Shown: positions 10,881 to 21,916 of the stretch, piece by piece
How the letters are laid out: each line of letters opens with the position of its first letter
How positions within the stretch are numbered: the stretch's first letter is position 1
Origin: Dolomedes plantarius
Taxonomy: Eukaryota > Arthropoda > Arachnida > Araneae > Dolomedidae
DNA: 64,000 nucleotides
Reading direction: 5' to 3'
NCBI GenBank assembly: GCA_907164885.2
Contig: OU015496.1
Coordinates: forward strand, 108,589,707-108,653,706
Notes under the pieces: generated by a model
What the model saw: only the letters and a program-made list of their open reading frames with translations
Databases searched by the model: none
What the model was told of the DNA's origin: nothing
Translations under genes and position numbers: made by a program

Positions 10881-13548
10881 TATTGAATTGGAGAACCATA
10901 TTCAGGTATTAAAACGTAAATATTATGCAACTTGAAAGGTTGAAATGGAGTTCATTTGGAATGAAAATTTTTAGCATTACTTAAAATTTTATCCACTATA
11001 TTTTATTGGAAAAGAAATTAATTTTTGGTATACAATGTCTTAATTTTTTAACGAGAATAACAAAAATTCTTCTATTGTATTCCAAATCAATTTTTTTGTT
11101 TATAATTTTTAGTTCTCAAGATAGAAAATTTTACCTTTGAGTAGAGATATTTTCATTTAATAATAGAGAAATATTTAAATCCCAGCTTTAAAAAAAAAAA
11201 AAAAAAATTTAAAAAATTTAAATAAAAAAAAATAATGTCATAAAAGCACAAAGCAATTATATGTTCCAAAGAAATTTTGTATCAAGAGTAACATTTTTTT
11301 AAAGAAAAGATACTAATGTTCTTGAGTGTATGTTATTAATTTGGTATGTCTCGATCTGTGTGCACACTTACAGGTCCAAAGATAAAAGACTTGGATTTGC
11401 AGGTTTGCGTTTTCATATTTTGCTCCTTAATTTTCGAATGGTTTGCTTAATAGCTTACGATTTGCCCTCGTTGAAACAAATACTATTGATATTAATAGTT
11501 AAAAATAAATGAAGTCACACTTATTATGGGACACTACTTATTAAAAATCATGTAAAATTTATTAGTATAGAATAAATATCCATTGCACAGCTACCAAAGT
11601 TATATTTACTTACTTTCACACACATACTCAGTATTTTTACACTACAGCCTTTGCGATACTGAAACTGATTATGGTAAAGAAATGAATGTTTTACAAAAAA
11701 ATATTGTTTCTCAATACGTTTTTTTCTTTTTTTGTGTGACACGTTGTTTTTATTTTTATTTTCAGACTAAAAATCTAGCAACTAATAGCGTCGCACACCA
11801 AAATAATTCGACGTTTGTGGTTAATAACAGTCTAAAATGATTTCTCGGGTTTTTTTTAATCTGCATTTTACAACTCTGATAATAATTAGTTTATCAGCTC
11901 GTACAGTTAGAAAATCGTGATTATATCTTAAGTTGTTATACTATCACTTGAGTCCGTTCTAAAAGAATCATTAAACATCCCAAATTCATGGGAAAAAATA
12001 TTTTACACTGCAGGGTTCGGCCTATGGATTGTAGTTCTCATTATACTTCCTAAAGCTCCTGAACTGAAAAGTATTTCACATCTGCTCGCCAAAGTCCTGA
12101 CAGGAAATGGTCATTTCCCGTTCGGTATTTTTTTTTCCCGCCCCGCACGTGTTTTTAATTGTAGCAACATAACATACTACAGCTTATAGTGTGCCAGGAT
12201 TTTTGAGTACATAGTTTTCAGGACAAAGCCTTACCAGGATGCCGACGGATGATTCAACTGGCCATTTCTTTACTTAGTTTCTAAGGTGAGCACAGTTTTG
12301 ATATTTAAAACTTTTACTAATGAAACCATCTATATCAATGAGTCTAACCTTATTTGGTATATCTTCTTTCAATTTAATTGTTATTTGTGACAGTAGAAAT
12401 AAAAACTTAAGTTCTCATGCTTACTGTATGTAAATATATATATAATTAGTATGTTTTATCTATCGATAGTTTATCTAGTGTTACAAGTGTTTTACTTCCG
12501 TAATTATCTTTGGCAGTTTAAAATGACTGTACATCCTAGATGTTCATTTCGATTCTCACAATCTTGTTAGAATTTGTGCTCTTCTTACATGCATATAGTC
12601 GTATTTTACATTTATTTCTTGTATTTTTATTTTTATTTAATTAATTGCATAGCATGCTATTGATCAGATATCAATCATTTAAGTTGTTAAAAGTAGTGAA
12701 AAGATAGTACATATCTAAAGTTCCCAAAAGTAATTCAGGGTAATTTTACTGTATTTGATCTGAAAATGTTGTAAATTTAGAGATTACTTTTTTGAGGTTG
12801 CATTAATAATTTTATTTTTGGTACGAAATGAGAGGTTTTCCTTCAATTCTCTTGTTTCAGTTCTCTTGTTCAGTTCTCTTGTTTATCTTGTTTCAGTTGA
12901 AATATATTCTGGTAGCATATATTTTTTTAAAATTTCGTTTGCTGTAATTAGTATGAATGTCTGATAAAGAGGTTAAAAGTTCATGAATTTTAATCTGGAG
13001 ATATCTATGGCATACTATTTGTATTTTTCAAAATTTGGCAGCATTTGAAAGAAGGTAGGGAGAAATATAAAGTAGTTTCTTAATGGTCTGAAAAGATATG
13101 GTCCTGCATTCTTAAAAGAATCAAAAAAATACAAATCTTACCATGAGTTTATTAGGATTTCTGACTATTGGGAATATTAATGTGTTAAACAAGGTCCCTT
13201 TTTTGTTTGAAAAAAAATGTGAATACAGGTTAAGAATAAAATTTATATCATTTTCATTTAAGACATAATTTAATATTTGTTAAAAACTTAACTTTTTACT
13301 TTTCCTAAGAAAGTTTGCATGTGTAAATGCCTTAAGCACTTAATCATCCTTTTTTAATTAATTTTTAAATACTTAATCATAAGTATTGGATAAATGTGAA
13401 CATGTATAAAATGTTGCTAAATAGCAATTAGTTTTTAAGATTAATCAAAGCATTTTTTTCCTGTTAATTTAGGCACTTAGTCTAGAATCAATTAAGCAAA
13501 TTTCTTCATCACAAATGAATTTTTTAAAGTCTTGCTGTCTATTTTCAG
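10881..13548. other. Intron-like AT-rich stretch
   Basis: No transposon motif is seen. The sequence is low in complexity with A/T runs, including a run of about 17 A near 11192 and tandem CAGTTCTCTTGTT units near 12858-12885. A possible exon lies at 11766-11840. An open segment of about 57 codons starts at 12016 after a CAG, with no recognisable domain. Confidence 0.4.
11766..11840 (+). CDS. Possible terminal exon, unknown protein
   Basis: Preceded by a pyrimidine-rich tract and TTTTCAG ending at 11765. The following 24 codons (TKNLATNSVAHQNNSTFVV...) are open and end in TGA at 11838-11840. This has the appearance of a short last coding exon after a 3' splice site, but at this length it could be chance. 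No family is recognised and no upstream partner exon was identified. Confidence 0.25.
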   Translation, partial: TKNLATNSVAHQNNSTFVVNNSLK

Positions 13549-13619
13549 ATATTAAAATCAAAGGAGCTCCTTTTGACCTGCCTGAGATTCTAATAACTGT
13601 TAACCAAAGAGGATCTTGA
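13549..13619 (+). CDS. Possible terminal exon, unknown protein
   Basis: A strong acceptor-like TGTCTATTTTCAG ends at 13548. In one phase (two bases, then ATT at 13551) the segment reads IKIKGAPFDLPEILITVNQR plus two residues, then TGA at 13617-13619. The composition is more protein-like than the surrounding AT-rich frames: balanced hydrophobic and charged residues, and Gly/Pro present. The other two phases hit stops at once or after 14 codons. I do not recognise the protein. The upstream exon would have to end one base into a codon. RNA evidence would settle it. Confidence 0.35.
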
Positions 13620-14173
13620 AATGGTAACAATGAGGATCTTTTATTTAAAATTATTTTTTGCTGCATTTGAAACATATGCTGAAGTAACTGTATTTTGCAT
13701 TTTTTTCTAATACAAATTCATGCATTAAAATAAGTTTCTTTAATATCAATAATTCTAAACTTTAGACAATACATATTTTGAAATAAATGTATTAGTTGTA
13801 ACTGTATGAGATTCATCCTTAAAATAATGATAGTAATAACACAGATATTAAGATTTATCTGAAGAGGGTAGTAGTCTCTTAATATAGCAAAAACTTTCCT
13901 GCAACATGGAGAATCAGTTCTCTGTGCTGCAACTGCAGTTAAAATTTTGTTATGGAAAGGTAATGACAAAAGGCAATTTCTTGCTGGGTGCTATTTCAAA
14001 GTTTAAAATCCTAATGTGTCGATTTTTTAAATATTGCAGTAAAAATTGAGCCAAACAATATCCATTAATGTTTAACCTATTAGTGAGCACTTCAAAAGTG
14101 TAATTACATGAAAATTAAAATCAACTTTGATACTGAAATGCATAACATTTATGAATTTTTATTTATATTTCAG

Positions 14174-14400
14174 GTGAATAATCCTCCATTGCAGCCAAAA
14201 TAATGCTACAGTCAACATAACTGAACAAAACTAAATCTTTACAGCCCAAGATTTAGGATATGATTTATATTAATTCACCCTTTGATTTGAAATGCATTGG
14301 TTAATGTTGATATTCTAATGATGTAAAATTGAACCTAGGGTATTTACACAGAAAAATTTGTATATTTATTTGTAAATAAAGTTTCTCTGTATTTGTAATT
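14174..14400 (+). other. Possible last exon / 3' UTR with polyadenylation signal
   Basis: TTTATATTTCAG ends at 14173 and is followed by GTGAATAATCC, open for nine codons (VNNPPLQPK) and then TAA. About 200 bases downstream is a canonical AATAAA at 14375-14380, followed by a T/GT-rich element (TTTTGTTTGCTGG near 14399). Acceptor, short open end, signal and GU-rich element in this order fit a terminal exon on the + strand. It could serve as an alternative end to the 13549 exon, but linkage is an inference. Confidence 0.4.
14375..14380 (+). terminator. Canonical polyadenylation signal AATAAA
   Basis: AATAAA followed within 20-45 bases by a T/GT-rich stretch. In AT-rich DNA single AATAAA hits are common. 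This one gains weight from the splice-acceptor-like site 200 bases upstream. Confidence 0.4.
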
Positions 14401-15487
14401 TTGTTTGCTGGTATGTTTTTTTATTTAAATGTGAGTTCGCATGCTTTTTCATTAAAGTGTTCAATTGAAGTCAACTGATTTAGCAGGAATTGTGAATGCA
14501 TTATGCATGAATTATTTAATTTCTTTGTAGAAAAGTATATTTATAACAAATATATTAGTACTTTATAAAATTTTCGTACCATGAGATGTTTTGTTTAGAG
14601 CAACTGGGTAAGTATATTAACATATAATTAAGAAGTTTACAAACCATGTAAGTATTAATCGAGCATTTGGTCGAATATACCTTTAAAAAAGCTTGTGTGT
14701 TAGAAAATGATTATCTATATTTCCTCAGAATCTTAAATGTTACAATTTGATATATTGTAATTGTTTCTAAATTAGTTGTGTGGGGATCATGGTATAACAA
14801 TTACAAATATATATTATTAAATCAATGTGATTAATATTTTGTTTCAGTTTTAAATAAAATTATCTTGTGAATATCTTTTTTGAGTTAAAGCTAAGATCTG
14901 AAACTTTCTTGATAAAATATTTGTATCTCAGTTTAAGGAAACTAAAAGTTGTAAAGGAAAACGTTTTGACCTACAAAATTTTAAGGTTCTATACATTATA
15001 ATATTCATAAGTTTCCTGTAAATTTTATTTTACTGGTATATAGAAGCACCCAACTAAATCTCAGCTTATTTTTTTTTTTTTTTTTTGTTTTATTTGGAGC
15101 TTCTTTTTCTTCTCAGTTACTCCTGTGAATGAAACTGATTTACAAAAAAATAATGGATGCTTGATTAACATTTTAAATATCTGATATCCTTATAACTTTT
15201 AGGCAGCCTTTCATCACTTATGATATAAGTTTGCAAGATTTTATAACAATTATTTAGCTTGTTTTTATGAGACTTTAAAAAAATACTTTTAAACTTTAAA
15301 AAAATCCTTAAATTTTAATACAAATTATATTCCAAATATGGGTGTATAGTGCAGTTTTTTTTCTCCCACGAGAAAGTATGTGAGGGAATAGAAATAATAA
15401 ATACACAAAACAATGAATAATGAATTACTAGCATAAAATCTCTTAATTTAAAGACGGGATGGGAATAGGCAACATTTCGAGTACTAT
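14401..15487. other. Unassigned AT-rich stretch
   Basis: No gene or transposon is seen. It contains a T run of about 18 at 15069-15086. Confidence 0.5.
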
Positions 15488-15792
15488 AGCGTAAACTCAT
15501 TTACTTAAAAGAACTCATTAGTTCTGGGTTTTATAACCCAAAATATAGTGAGATATTGAACTCTAAAGAGGAGTTTATCTACTCATGTTGGTGTGTTTTT
15601 TCGACACACTTTAAAGTGAGTCGTATAACCCATTTTAGTGGGTTGGTGGCAGGTAAATCAACCCGCTTAGGATCTGGGTTCTAGAACCCACTTTCCCACA
15701 TGGGTTGTACGACTCACCAAAAGCGAGTTCCACTGTGCAGTGGATTTGAACTCGGAGAAGTGGGTTCAAAGAACAACTTTTTTTTCTGTGTG
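15488..15792 (-). repeat. Right arm of the inverted pair: GGGTT palindromes with CACACAGA end
   Basis: Contains many short palindromes: TGGGTTTTATAACCCA, GGGTTCTAGAACCC, GTGTGTTTTTTCGACACAC and GTGGGTT/AACCCAC variants. It ends TTTTTTTCTGTGTGC, the inverse of the CACACAGA tip at 10667. The inner end AAACTCATTTACTTAAAAG resembles the inner end of the left arm read in reverse. This suggests a DNA element with palindrome-rich subterminal regions, superfamily unknown. Confidence 0.55.
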
Positions 15793-16175
15793 CAGAAATC
15801 ATAAAAGTAACTATTATGAAAACAGTTTGAAGCATTTATACATATTAATTTAGATTCAACAGTGTTTGTCGATGTCAATTTTTAACAGAATACAAAAGTT
15901 ACGCAATTCTGTAACTTTTAGCAGTTATTTAATCTTGTAATAATACCAGTAAAATGAAGTCTGAAACAACGCAGTTAGTATATCACGCTTGTTTTGGAGG
16001 AATTTTTTTTCTAATTGTCACTGGCCAGAGATCACCTGGTGTGACTAGCTTAAAAGATAACTTTAGTACATTAACATTGAAAAGAAAATACGTTTCATAT
16101 GGTTAGGTCAAGTTACATTGGTTCGGTGCATTACAGTCTTCTCTTAAGCTCAAGAACTAAAGTGGCTATATCTTG

Positions 16176-16287
16176 CAGTTTAAAGCTATCCCGAAGGTCT
16201 GCAAACGCCATCGCCTTCTACAATATTCGGACCAGCAAACCAAGTTTTCGTAAGCTAGCTCCCTAACCATTCGGCTCTAGTCTGTCC
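16176..16287 (-). repeat. tRNA-derived SINE, family 2 (old copy)
   Basis: Read along the + strand it shows TTTAAAGCTATCCCGAAGG, GCAAACGCCATCG and CCCTAACCATTCGGCTCTAG, parallel to the complement of the clearer copy at 42857-43030. The B-box is badly decayed. Confidence 0.5.
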
Positions 16288-16687
16288 AAATGCGTCTATG
16301 AAAGCTGACAATACTCAAAGGAACAATATAAAATTTTGAACGAAAGTCATACCAATTTCTGATGATCCAAAGATGAAATGTCCATTTATTTCAATAAAAT
16401 GGCCTAGAACTTTTGCTCCCAATTCCATTCTCATGCCTCAGCGTGTGACGTGGTTCCACTAACGACAGAGACGAGAGTTTACAGTGGGATATTCTGGTAG
16501 ATTTTTAACTGTCAGTTATGGAAATATTTCGCGCTTTTGCTCACTTCAGTAAATTAGACAAGTCAATGACACAATCATCCTTGAGGTTACGTGGGAGAAA
16601 TATTTGGGCTGGTGCTTAAGTTGCAGTCACGATGGTCATATTTTGCTACCTTATGCAAAATACCTTAAATAGTTCAAAGTAACTATA

Positions 16688-17318
16688 CAATGGTACCTCG
16701 ACTTACGAGTTTTTAGAGATAAGAGCATTCTCTCGGCAGATGTTTTGCTTTGAGTTAAGAGCTACATTTCGGGTTACGAGCAAGCTTCAGATACCCCACC
16801 GCTAGTTTGCGCAGCGAATGCCATGTTACGTGCTCATCAAGTGAGAACACGAGAAGCATATAATATTTACAACCTTTATGTACAATTATACAATTGTATA
16901 CATATTATTCTAAGACTACTATCCAGTCTTAAACCGAGAGATAACACTCAACAATTATCACCCGGGGCTCTGCCCTCAACGAATAAGATTTAATTATTTA
17001 GTTCAGCCTTTCTCCTCCTCTTCCATCAGCATCTTCAAATCTGATCTGCAAGGTAAATGCTGTAAATTACCCTTAATAAAACAAGTTTATTGCAGTACAT
17101 TCTATTGTATTATGTTTTTATACAATGTTCATAATTTATAAGCACATTTTTCTTATTTAAAAACATGTAACAAACAATTGCGGTATTTTGGGAGAGCCCG
17201 GAACAAATTAATGGCATTTTCATTCATTTCAATGGGGAAAAATGATTCGAGATACGAGTATTTCGAGTTACAAGTTTAATTCGTTCCATGACGGAGCTCG
17301 TAAGTCGAGGCACCACTG
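16688..17318. mobile_element. Pogo/Tigger-type MITE, TIR GGTACCTCGACTTACGAG
   Basis: The left end reads CAATGGTACCTCGACTTACG and the right end, on the minus strand, CAGTGGTGCCTCGACTTACG. A second inner pair is GAGTTAAGAGC / CGAGTTACAAGTT, with ATTCGTTCC beside the right TIR. There is no transposase. TA lies directly left of the element. The CAGTGGTNCCTCGACTTACG TIR is typical of Tc1/mariner-pogo group elements. Confidence 0.75.
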
Positions 17319-17645
17319 GATTACTATACTTACTGTAATACTATATTACTATAATTATACTTACTAATAATTATAATTGATGGGAAAATAAACCCTAAAA
17401 GGACTTCCTCAACTTCAGTTTATAAGACTTAGTTTACCTGTATTACTTTCCGACATTCATGCTATCGTTTTAGACCGACTTGACATAGCCCTTGTTACCT
17501 AACAGCTAATGACGTCACGGCAACTTTTGACGCGATACATGAGTAATGGGGTTTTTCATTTGCTTTCCCCCATGGTTTACTGCTCTTCCTTTCCAGTGTA
17601 TTTTATGCAAATGTATGTTCATTTGATACTTCTTGTATAGATATC

Positions 17646-18047
17646 CAGTGGCATACCTAGACCATTTGGGGCCCGGGGCGGATTTATTTTTGCCCCCCCC
17701 CCAAAAAAAATGGTAATTTTTAACTTTTTCTGATCACAGCTAACCTTTCTTTGCCTTAATCAGACAGTCTCCTCAGGCTATTGAACTGTGCAGACAGTGG
17801 CGTGCTCAGGATTTTGTTCTGGGAGGGTCAAGACCTCCATGTGCTAGGGGTCGTCCATTTCCCTTACGCCCTATTATCAGGGTGGACTAGAAGGAGGTGT
17901 CTTCCGGGGGGGTCTGGGGTTATGGAATACCCCCTAGCCAAAGGGGGGTCCGGGGGTCCTCCCCGGGAAAAATTTGAAAATTAAATAGTGCCATTTAACA
18001 CCTAATTTGTTAAATAGTGCCATTCGCGCCCCCTTGGTCCGCCACTG
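17646..18047. mobile_element. hAT-type MITE, TIR CAGTGGC, with 8-bp target duplication
   Basis: Left TIR CAGTGGCATACCTAGACC, right TIR (minus strand) CAGTGGCGGACCAAGGGG. Flanking octamers TAGATATC (17638-17645) and TAAATATC (18048-18055) match at 7 of 8 positions, as expected for hAT insertion. A second CAGTGGCGTGCTCAGGATTTT start lies inside at 17796, so a related element may be nested. GC-rich and non-coding. Neighbouring frames such as 17781-17984 are not genes. Confidence 0.8.
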
Positions 18048-18055
18048 TAAATATC

Positions 18056-18350
18056 GCTCGGGGTAGGGCAAAGGTGCCCCTGGCAGCACACACATTTGAA
18101 CTCACGAGCTAGTGAGATTTGTCTGTTAGAAGTCTGTATGAGATTATTTTTTTTGTACCAATGCTCTAAGTTTATAGGTTTAATGTTCATGGAGCGAGTT
18201 TGTTGAAAGTTAGTTTTTTATTGCTTTTAATATTTTAACATTTATTAAGGTTCTAAATAAACTTTGATTTTCCTAAAGTCTTGCTTATTTGTGAACACAT
18301 CCCATGCGAGACAACTGCAGACTCTGTTATATTGCCACTCTGCAAGACAA
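18056..18350. other. Unassigned stretch
   Basis: Non-coding, no repeat recognised. Confidence 0.4.
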
Positions 18351-18399
18351 TTACTATAACTATACTTTTAACTATAATTTAAAAGTATAGTTATAGTAA
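18351..18399. repeat. Perfect palindrome, 20-base arms, 9-base loop
   Basis: TTACTATAACTATACTTTTA at 18351-18370 is the exact reverse complement of 18380-18399. It lies beside the SINE at 18417. It could form a hairpin in DNA or RNA. Confidence 0.95.
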
Positions 18400-18416
18400 C
18401 TTACTCTCAACTTATA

Positions 18417-18539
18417 GTTTAAAGCCGATTTCAATTGGCCACAAGCACCCATGCCCACATCGGAACTCAAACCTAGTAACGCCGGCACCGGAAATGCCAG
18501 CGGCTCAGGCAATCGACGATCGTCCAGCCAGAAGTTTCT
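18417..18539 (-). repeat. tRNA-derived SINE, family 2
   Basis: Shares TTTAAAGCCGAT, CCATGCC, GGAACTCAAACC (complement of a B-box) and the terminal CGATCGTCCAGCC with other family 2 copies. Confidence 0.65.
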
Positions 18540-19102
18540 CTGAAAACACGATATTGAATAAATGTAATACTCTACTGGTATTGTTGAAAAAATAAAGTGT
18601 GTTAACGAACATATAAAAAATAAACACGTTGCTGACAGAAAAAAATATGTGTAGTACACTTCATAAATGGCTGATTATACGCATATGTCACGTACTTCAG
18701 AAAAATTATAAGGTTTCTCGTAAAAATGATAATAAGGGTACCTTATTGAGAAACTTTATTTGTAATGTTGTTGTATATGAGTACTTTATTTGAATTTCAT
18801 AGAGTAAATAAGTGTATTACTACCGAACGTGCTCCCGTCAATTTATGTATCGCTGGTATAAGATTTAAAAATTTATGAATGCGCTCAATCTAGGAGAGGT
18901 TGCAGAAAAGTGCGCGTTATTACCTAAAATATACTACACGCGTCTTAGTTATTAAATAATAAATGTGAGTTTAAATATTTATTAGTTTGAGGATTTTTTA
19001 CAAAGTATAAAGTAAAAATCACGGAGTAATAAAATCTTAATTTTCTATAAGGAAATATTTTCTTTTCTACTGACCAAGTATAACATACTGCATAAACATG
19101 TC
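18540..19102. other. Unassigned AT-rich stretch
   Basis: No gene, TIR or tRNA-like box is recognised. Confidence 0.45.
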
Positions 19103-19300
19103 TTAAGGGGACACATACCTTTTAAAGGCCAATAGACTCGACAAACATATACCCCTTTTCAATCATCAGTAGTTGCTAAATTACTTTATTCAGAAATATG
19201 AAAATTTTACCGTGACTTAAAAACGTTTTTCCTTTATAAATATGGCTTTCAGTTTTTTTTCTACATTGAAGAGAAATTTTGTAATTGTTTAAAATTTTAA

Positions 19301-19749
19301 TCCTTGGTTTTTTTTTCAATTATTACTATTAGTTCACACTCTCCCTATATATATTTATATATCATGTTTAAATTTCAATCGTTAATAAAATACTTTTTAT
19401 TCATCCACTCAAGTTCAAATACATTTTTTTTTAAACTTGTAGTGGATGACACTTGATGTTAACAGTTTTTTCAAATATTAATTCATTAATTAAATTTAAT
19501 TAATTTTAGTTTTATATGGGATCCCTTTCAATCGGAAGAGACCTAGGGCGTCTCTTGCTCTTGAATGGTAATTTCCCTCTTCGTACTGTGTAAACGGTAA
19601 CACTGCGGTAGCGCGCCCTCCTCCCATCCTGTAGGTTGCGGGATCGAATCACCAACCTGACAACTCTTTCCCCCGCTCTTAATCTCGCACAGTAGGAAAG
19701 GTTCTGGCAGGCAATCCTTTTTTTCAATTCCTACTATTAGTTCACACTC
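19301..19749. repeat. Direct repeat pair flanking a tRNA-like segment
   Basis: About 37 bases (TTTTTTTCAATT, then ACTATTAGTTCACACTC) occur at 19305-19341 and again at 19713-19749. The roughly 370 bases between them include the tRNA-like boxes at 19586-19665. The repeat may be a target duplication, though it is long for that, or a local tandem duplication. Confidence 0.6.
19586..19665 (+). repeat. tRNA-like (SINE head) sequence
   Basis: TGCGGTAGCGCGCC resembles the 3' part of an A-box, and GTTGCGGGATCGAATC is a good B-box about 40 bases downstream. No complete cloverleaf is apparent, so it is treated as SINE-derived, not a tRNA gene. Confidence 0.5.
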
Positions 19750-21084
19750 AAATTTTTCTTTGTTGATCTAAGTAGGAATTGACTTAAATTTTTTTTTTAT
19801 ATTACTTGTTTAAATTGTTATGTCATTTCACATATATCACTAAAACAGTTGAATAGAACAACATGAAAATTTATACACGGGAAATATAAACAAGTATCAT
19901 TAAAATGACCTACTATTATGAAATTTCTCCGATAAAAATTTTAATTACAGTAAAATTTATCAAATTTTTTTTTCGAAATTTTAAATTTAAAAACCTTTTT
20001 TTAGATGAAGAACTAGGAATTTATTTCAAAGTAGTTCATTTTAAAGATTATGCAACATAATTTTAAAACTAAAAAAAATATGTGTATTCATTAACATACG
20101 GACGCAAGTCTGCAGGTATTGCTATAAAAATGAAAAAACAATGATTGAAATTTTAAAAAAATTAAAATATTTATCTCCAACGTAGAAAAAATTGAGAGCC
20201 ATATTTTTAGCTACATTTTAACTAACTGTTAAGAAAAAGTTTTTAACCAACAGTAAAATTTTCATATTTCTGAATAAATTATTTTAGTATCTACTGATGA
20301 TTGAAAATAGTGATATGTTTGTCGAATCTCTTGGACTTTAATAATTACAAGATAAAACGAACTTTTTATGTACCACGTTTTTAAATTTTCTGTTGAATCA
20401 TAAACTTGACAATTCTATCAATTCATAAATACTTTAAAATTTTTTTGGATGAATTATCCCATCAACTTGAAAGAAAATGATCAAATGCGTAATGGAGAGC
20501 AATTATAAGACATTTTCAAACATTTATTAATTGAATTACATGTATGAGATTTTTACAAACATTAATACCAGAGCCTACTTGATTTCCAATGATTTTTGGA
20601 GTGCCAGGTCAACCGCGTGGAGGTGAGGCAATCGTCACGCCGTTACGCAAAAGTGCAAGCACTGAATTCGATCGAAGCACCACCTTGCGGATTTTTCCAA
20701 ACTAACTTTCCAAACAAAACAAAATTAACTGAGAATGTATTCAATTCTGCTTAAAGATGACTAAAAGTATTAAAAGAATGCATTGTTATCGAGTTCTGAG
20801 CTATTCTAAAAGTTTCAAATGTCTAGCTAGTCGGGAAGTTGGTTAAAAATCGATTGCAAGATTTGTACTAGACAAACACACAAACAAGAAAGCGAGTTAA
20901 TAAAAACGTGGTAAAAGGGTTAAGTGTCCCCTTAAGGAAACCCATAGAAAATGCAATTTTGATAAAGTAAAACTCGAATGTTGAACTCCCTTTTTCACCT
21001 CAAGAGAATCCAAGATGACCAAAAAAAATCTCTTTCCTTAAGCTCAAACACTACACCTCCAATGTTTGACACCTCTGTTTATAC

Positions 21085-21215
21085 CAGTCTGAGAAACATG
21101 CGAGCTCTGGTTCATACAGCTCCCCAGTCGGCGATGTAAGCTTACAGTACCGTCACGCTTCGGTTTAACCAGAACCGAGAAATGTCCCTCAGAGAGTGCT
21201 TAAAATATTTTCAGC
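21085..21215 (+). repeat. Unclassified dispersed repeat, copy B
   Basis: Homologous to 10190-10340: GCTCCCCAGTCGG, GATGTA, CGTCACGC and AAATGTCCCTCAGAGAG followed by CTTAAAATATTTT. The copy is diverged and does not resemble a SINE head or known TIR. Confidence 0.6.
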
Positions 21216-21654
21216 GAGTTTTATTTTTATTTTTTTATTAATCATCCGCAGAGATAAAAATGGAGGCTTAACTTCAATCGCCTCAATTCAACAGAATGAA
21301 GTGCTAGAGATAAAAAAAGGAAATGGGCACGAGGCACAGCTTTTATCGTGTCCGATTGTCCCTAAATCCCTTGGAAACTTCTAAGGAACAGATAACTTTG
21401 AAAGGGACAAATCATCGTTGTTTTGAGTCTAAATAACGTTCGGTGTAGAAGATTGTGATGTTCAAATTCTTTTTTTTTTTGTTCCAGGTATGAATATTTA
21501 TTTTATAGATGAGTTCAAGATTGGTTTTCAAGGTTCCTAAGACCACATGAGTCGATATCAGCACATTTTTGAAATTCGTGTATTTGAAAAGCAATGATTA
21601 CTTGTTAAATTAGTGAGTAGTGCATTTTTTACAAAGAAGATCAGTAATGTATTA

Positions 21655-21916
21655 TTTTATATATTTATTTTTCATTATTTATTTATCATTACCTTTATCT
21701 ATTTATTCGTTTATTTGTTCATCTATTTATTTATTTATTTACTTTTCTACTAAATAAGTTTATTTTTAATAAAAATCCCGGGTTCGAGCCGTCTAACCTC
21801 AGTAGTTAGGTATATGCGTGTATGTTGTGCATAGATATGCGTGTGTGGAGGTGAGATTTACAATTGTGTAAGTGTGCATGTATGCGCGCGCTCATTTGTG
21901 TGTTTGTGCGTGTGTT
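21655..21916. repeat. Degenerate (ATTT)n followed by GT/GC-rich low-complexity sequence
   Basis: TATTTATT-type tetranucleotide repeats run to about 21755, and GTGTGTGCGTG-like purine/pyrimidine alternation runs from 21815 to 21916. Between them GGGTTCGAGCC (21780-21790) looks like an isolated B-box, but no A-box is in place. Confidence 0.6.

Larger units (their letters stand above)
19103..20935. mobile_element. TTAA-flanked element, about 1.8 kb, with internal inverted arms
   Basis: TTAA (19103-19106) is followed by GGGGACAC. The right end is GTGTCCCC followed by TTAA (20932-20935). Inner inverted homology is strong between about 19125-19320 and 20120-20345: TCGACAAACATAT, TTTTCAATCATCAGTAG and TTCAGAAATATGAAAATTTTAC recur in opposite orientation. 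The right arm lies about 590 bases from its end, so one side has gained or lost sequence. No transposase is present. It fits a piggyBac-like or other TTAA-specific non-autonomous element. Confidence 0.65.
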
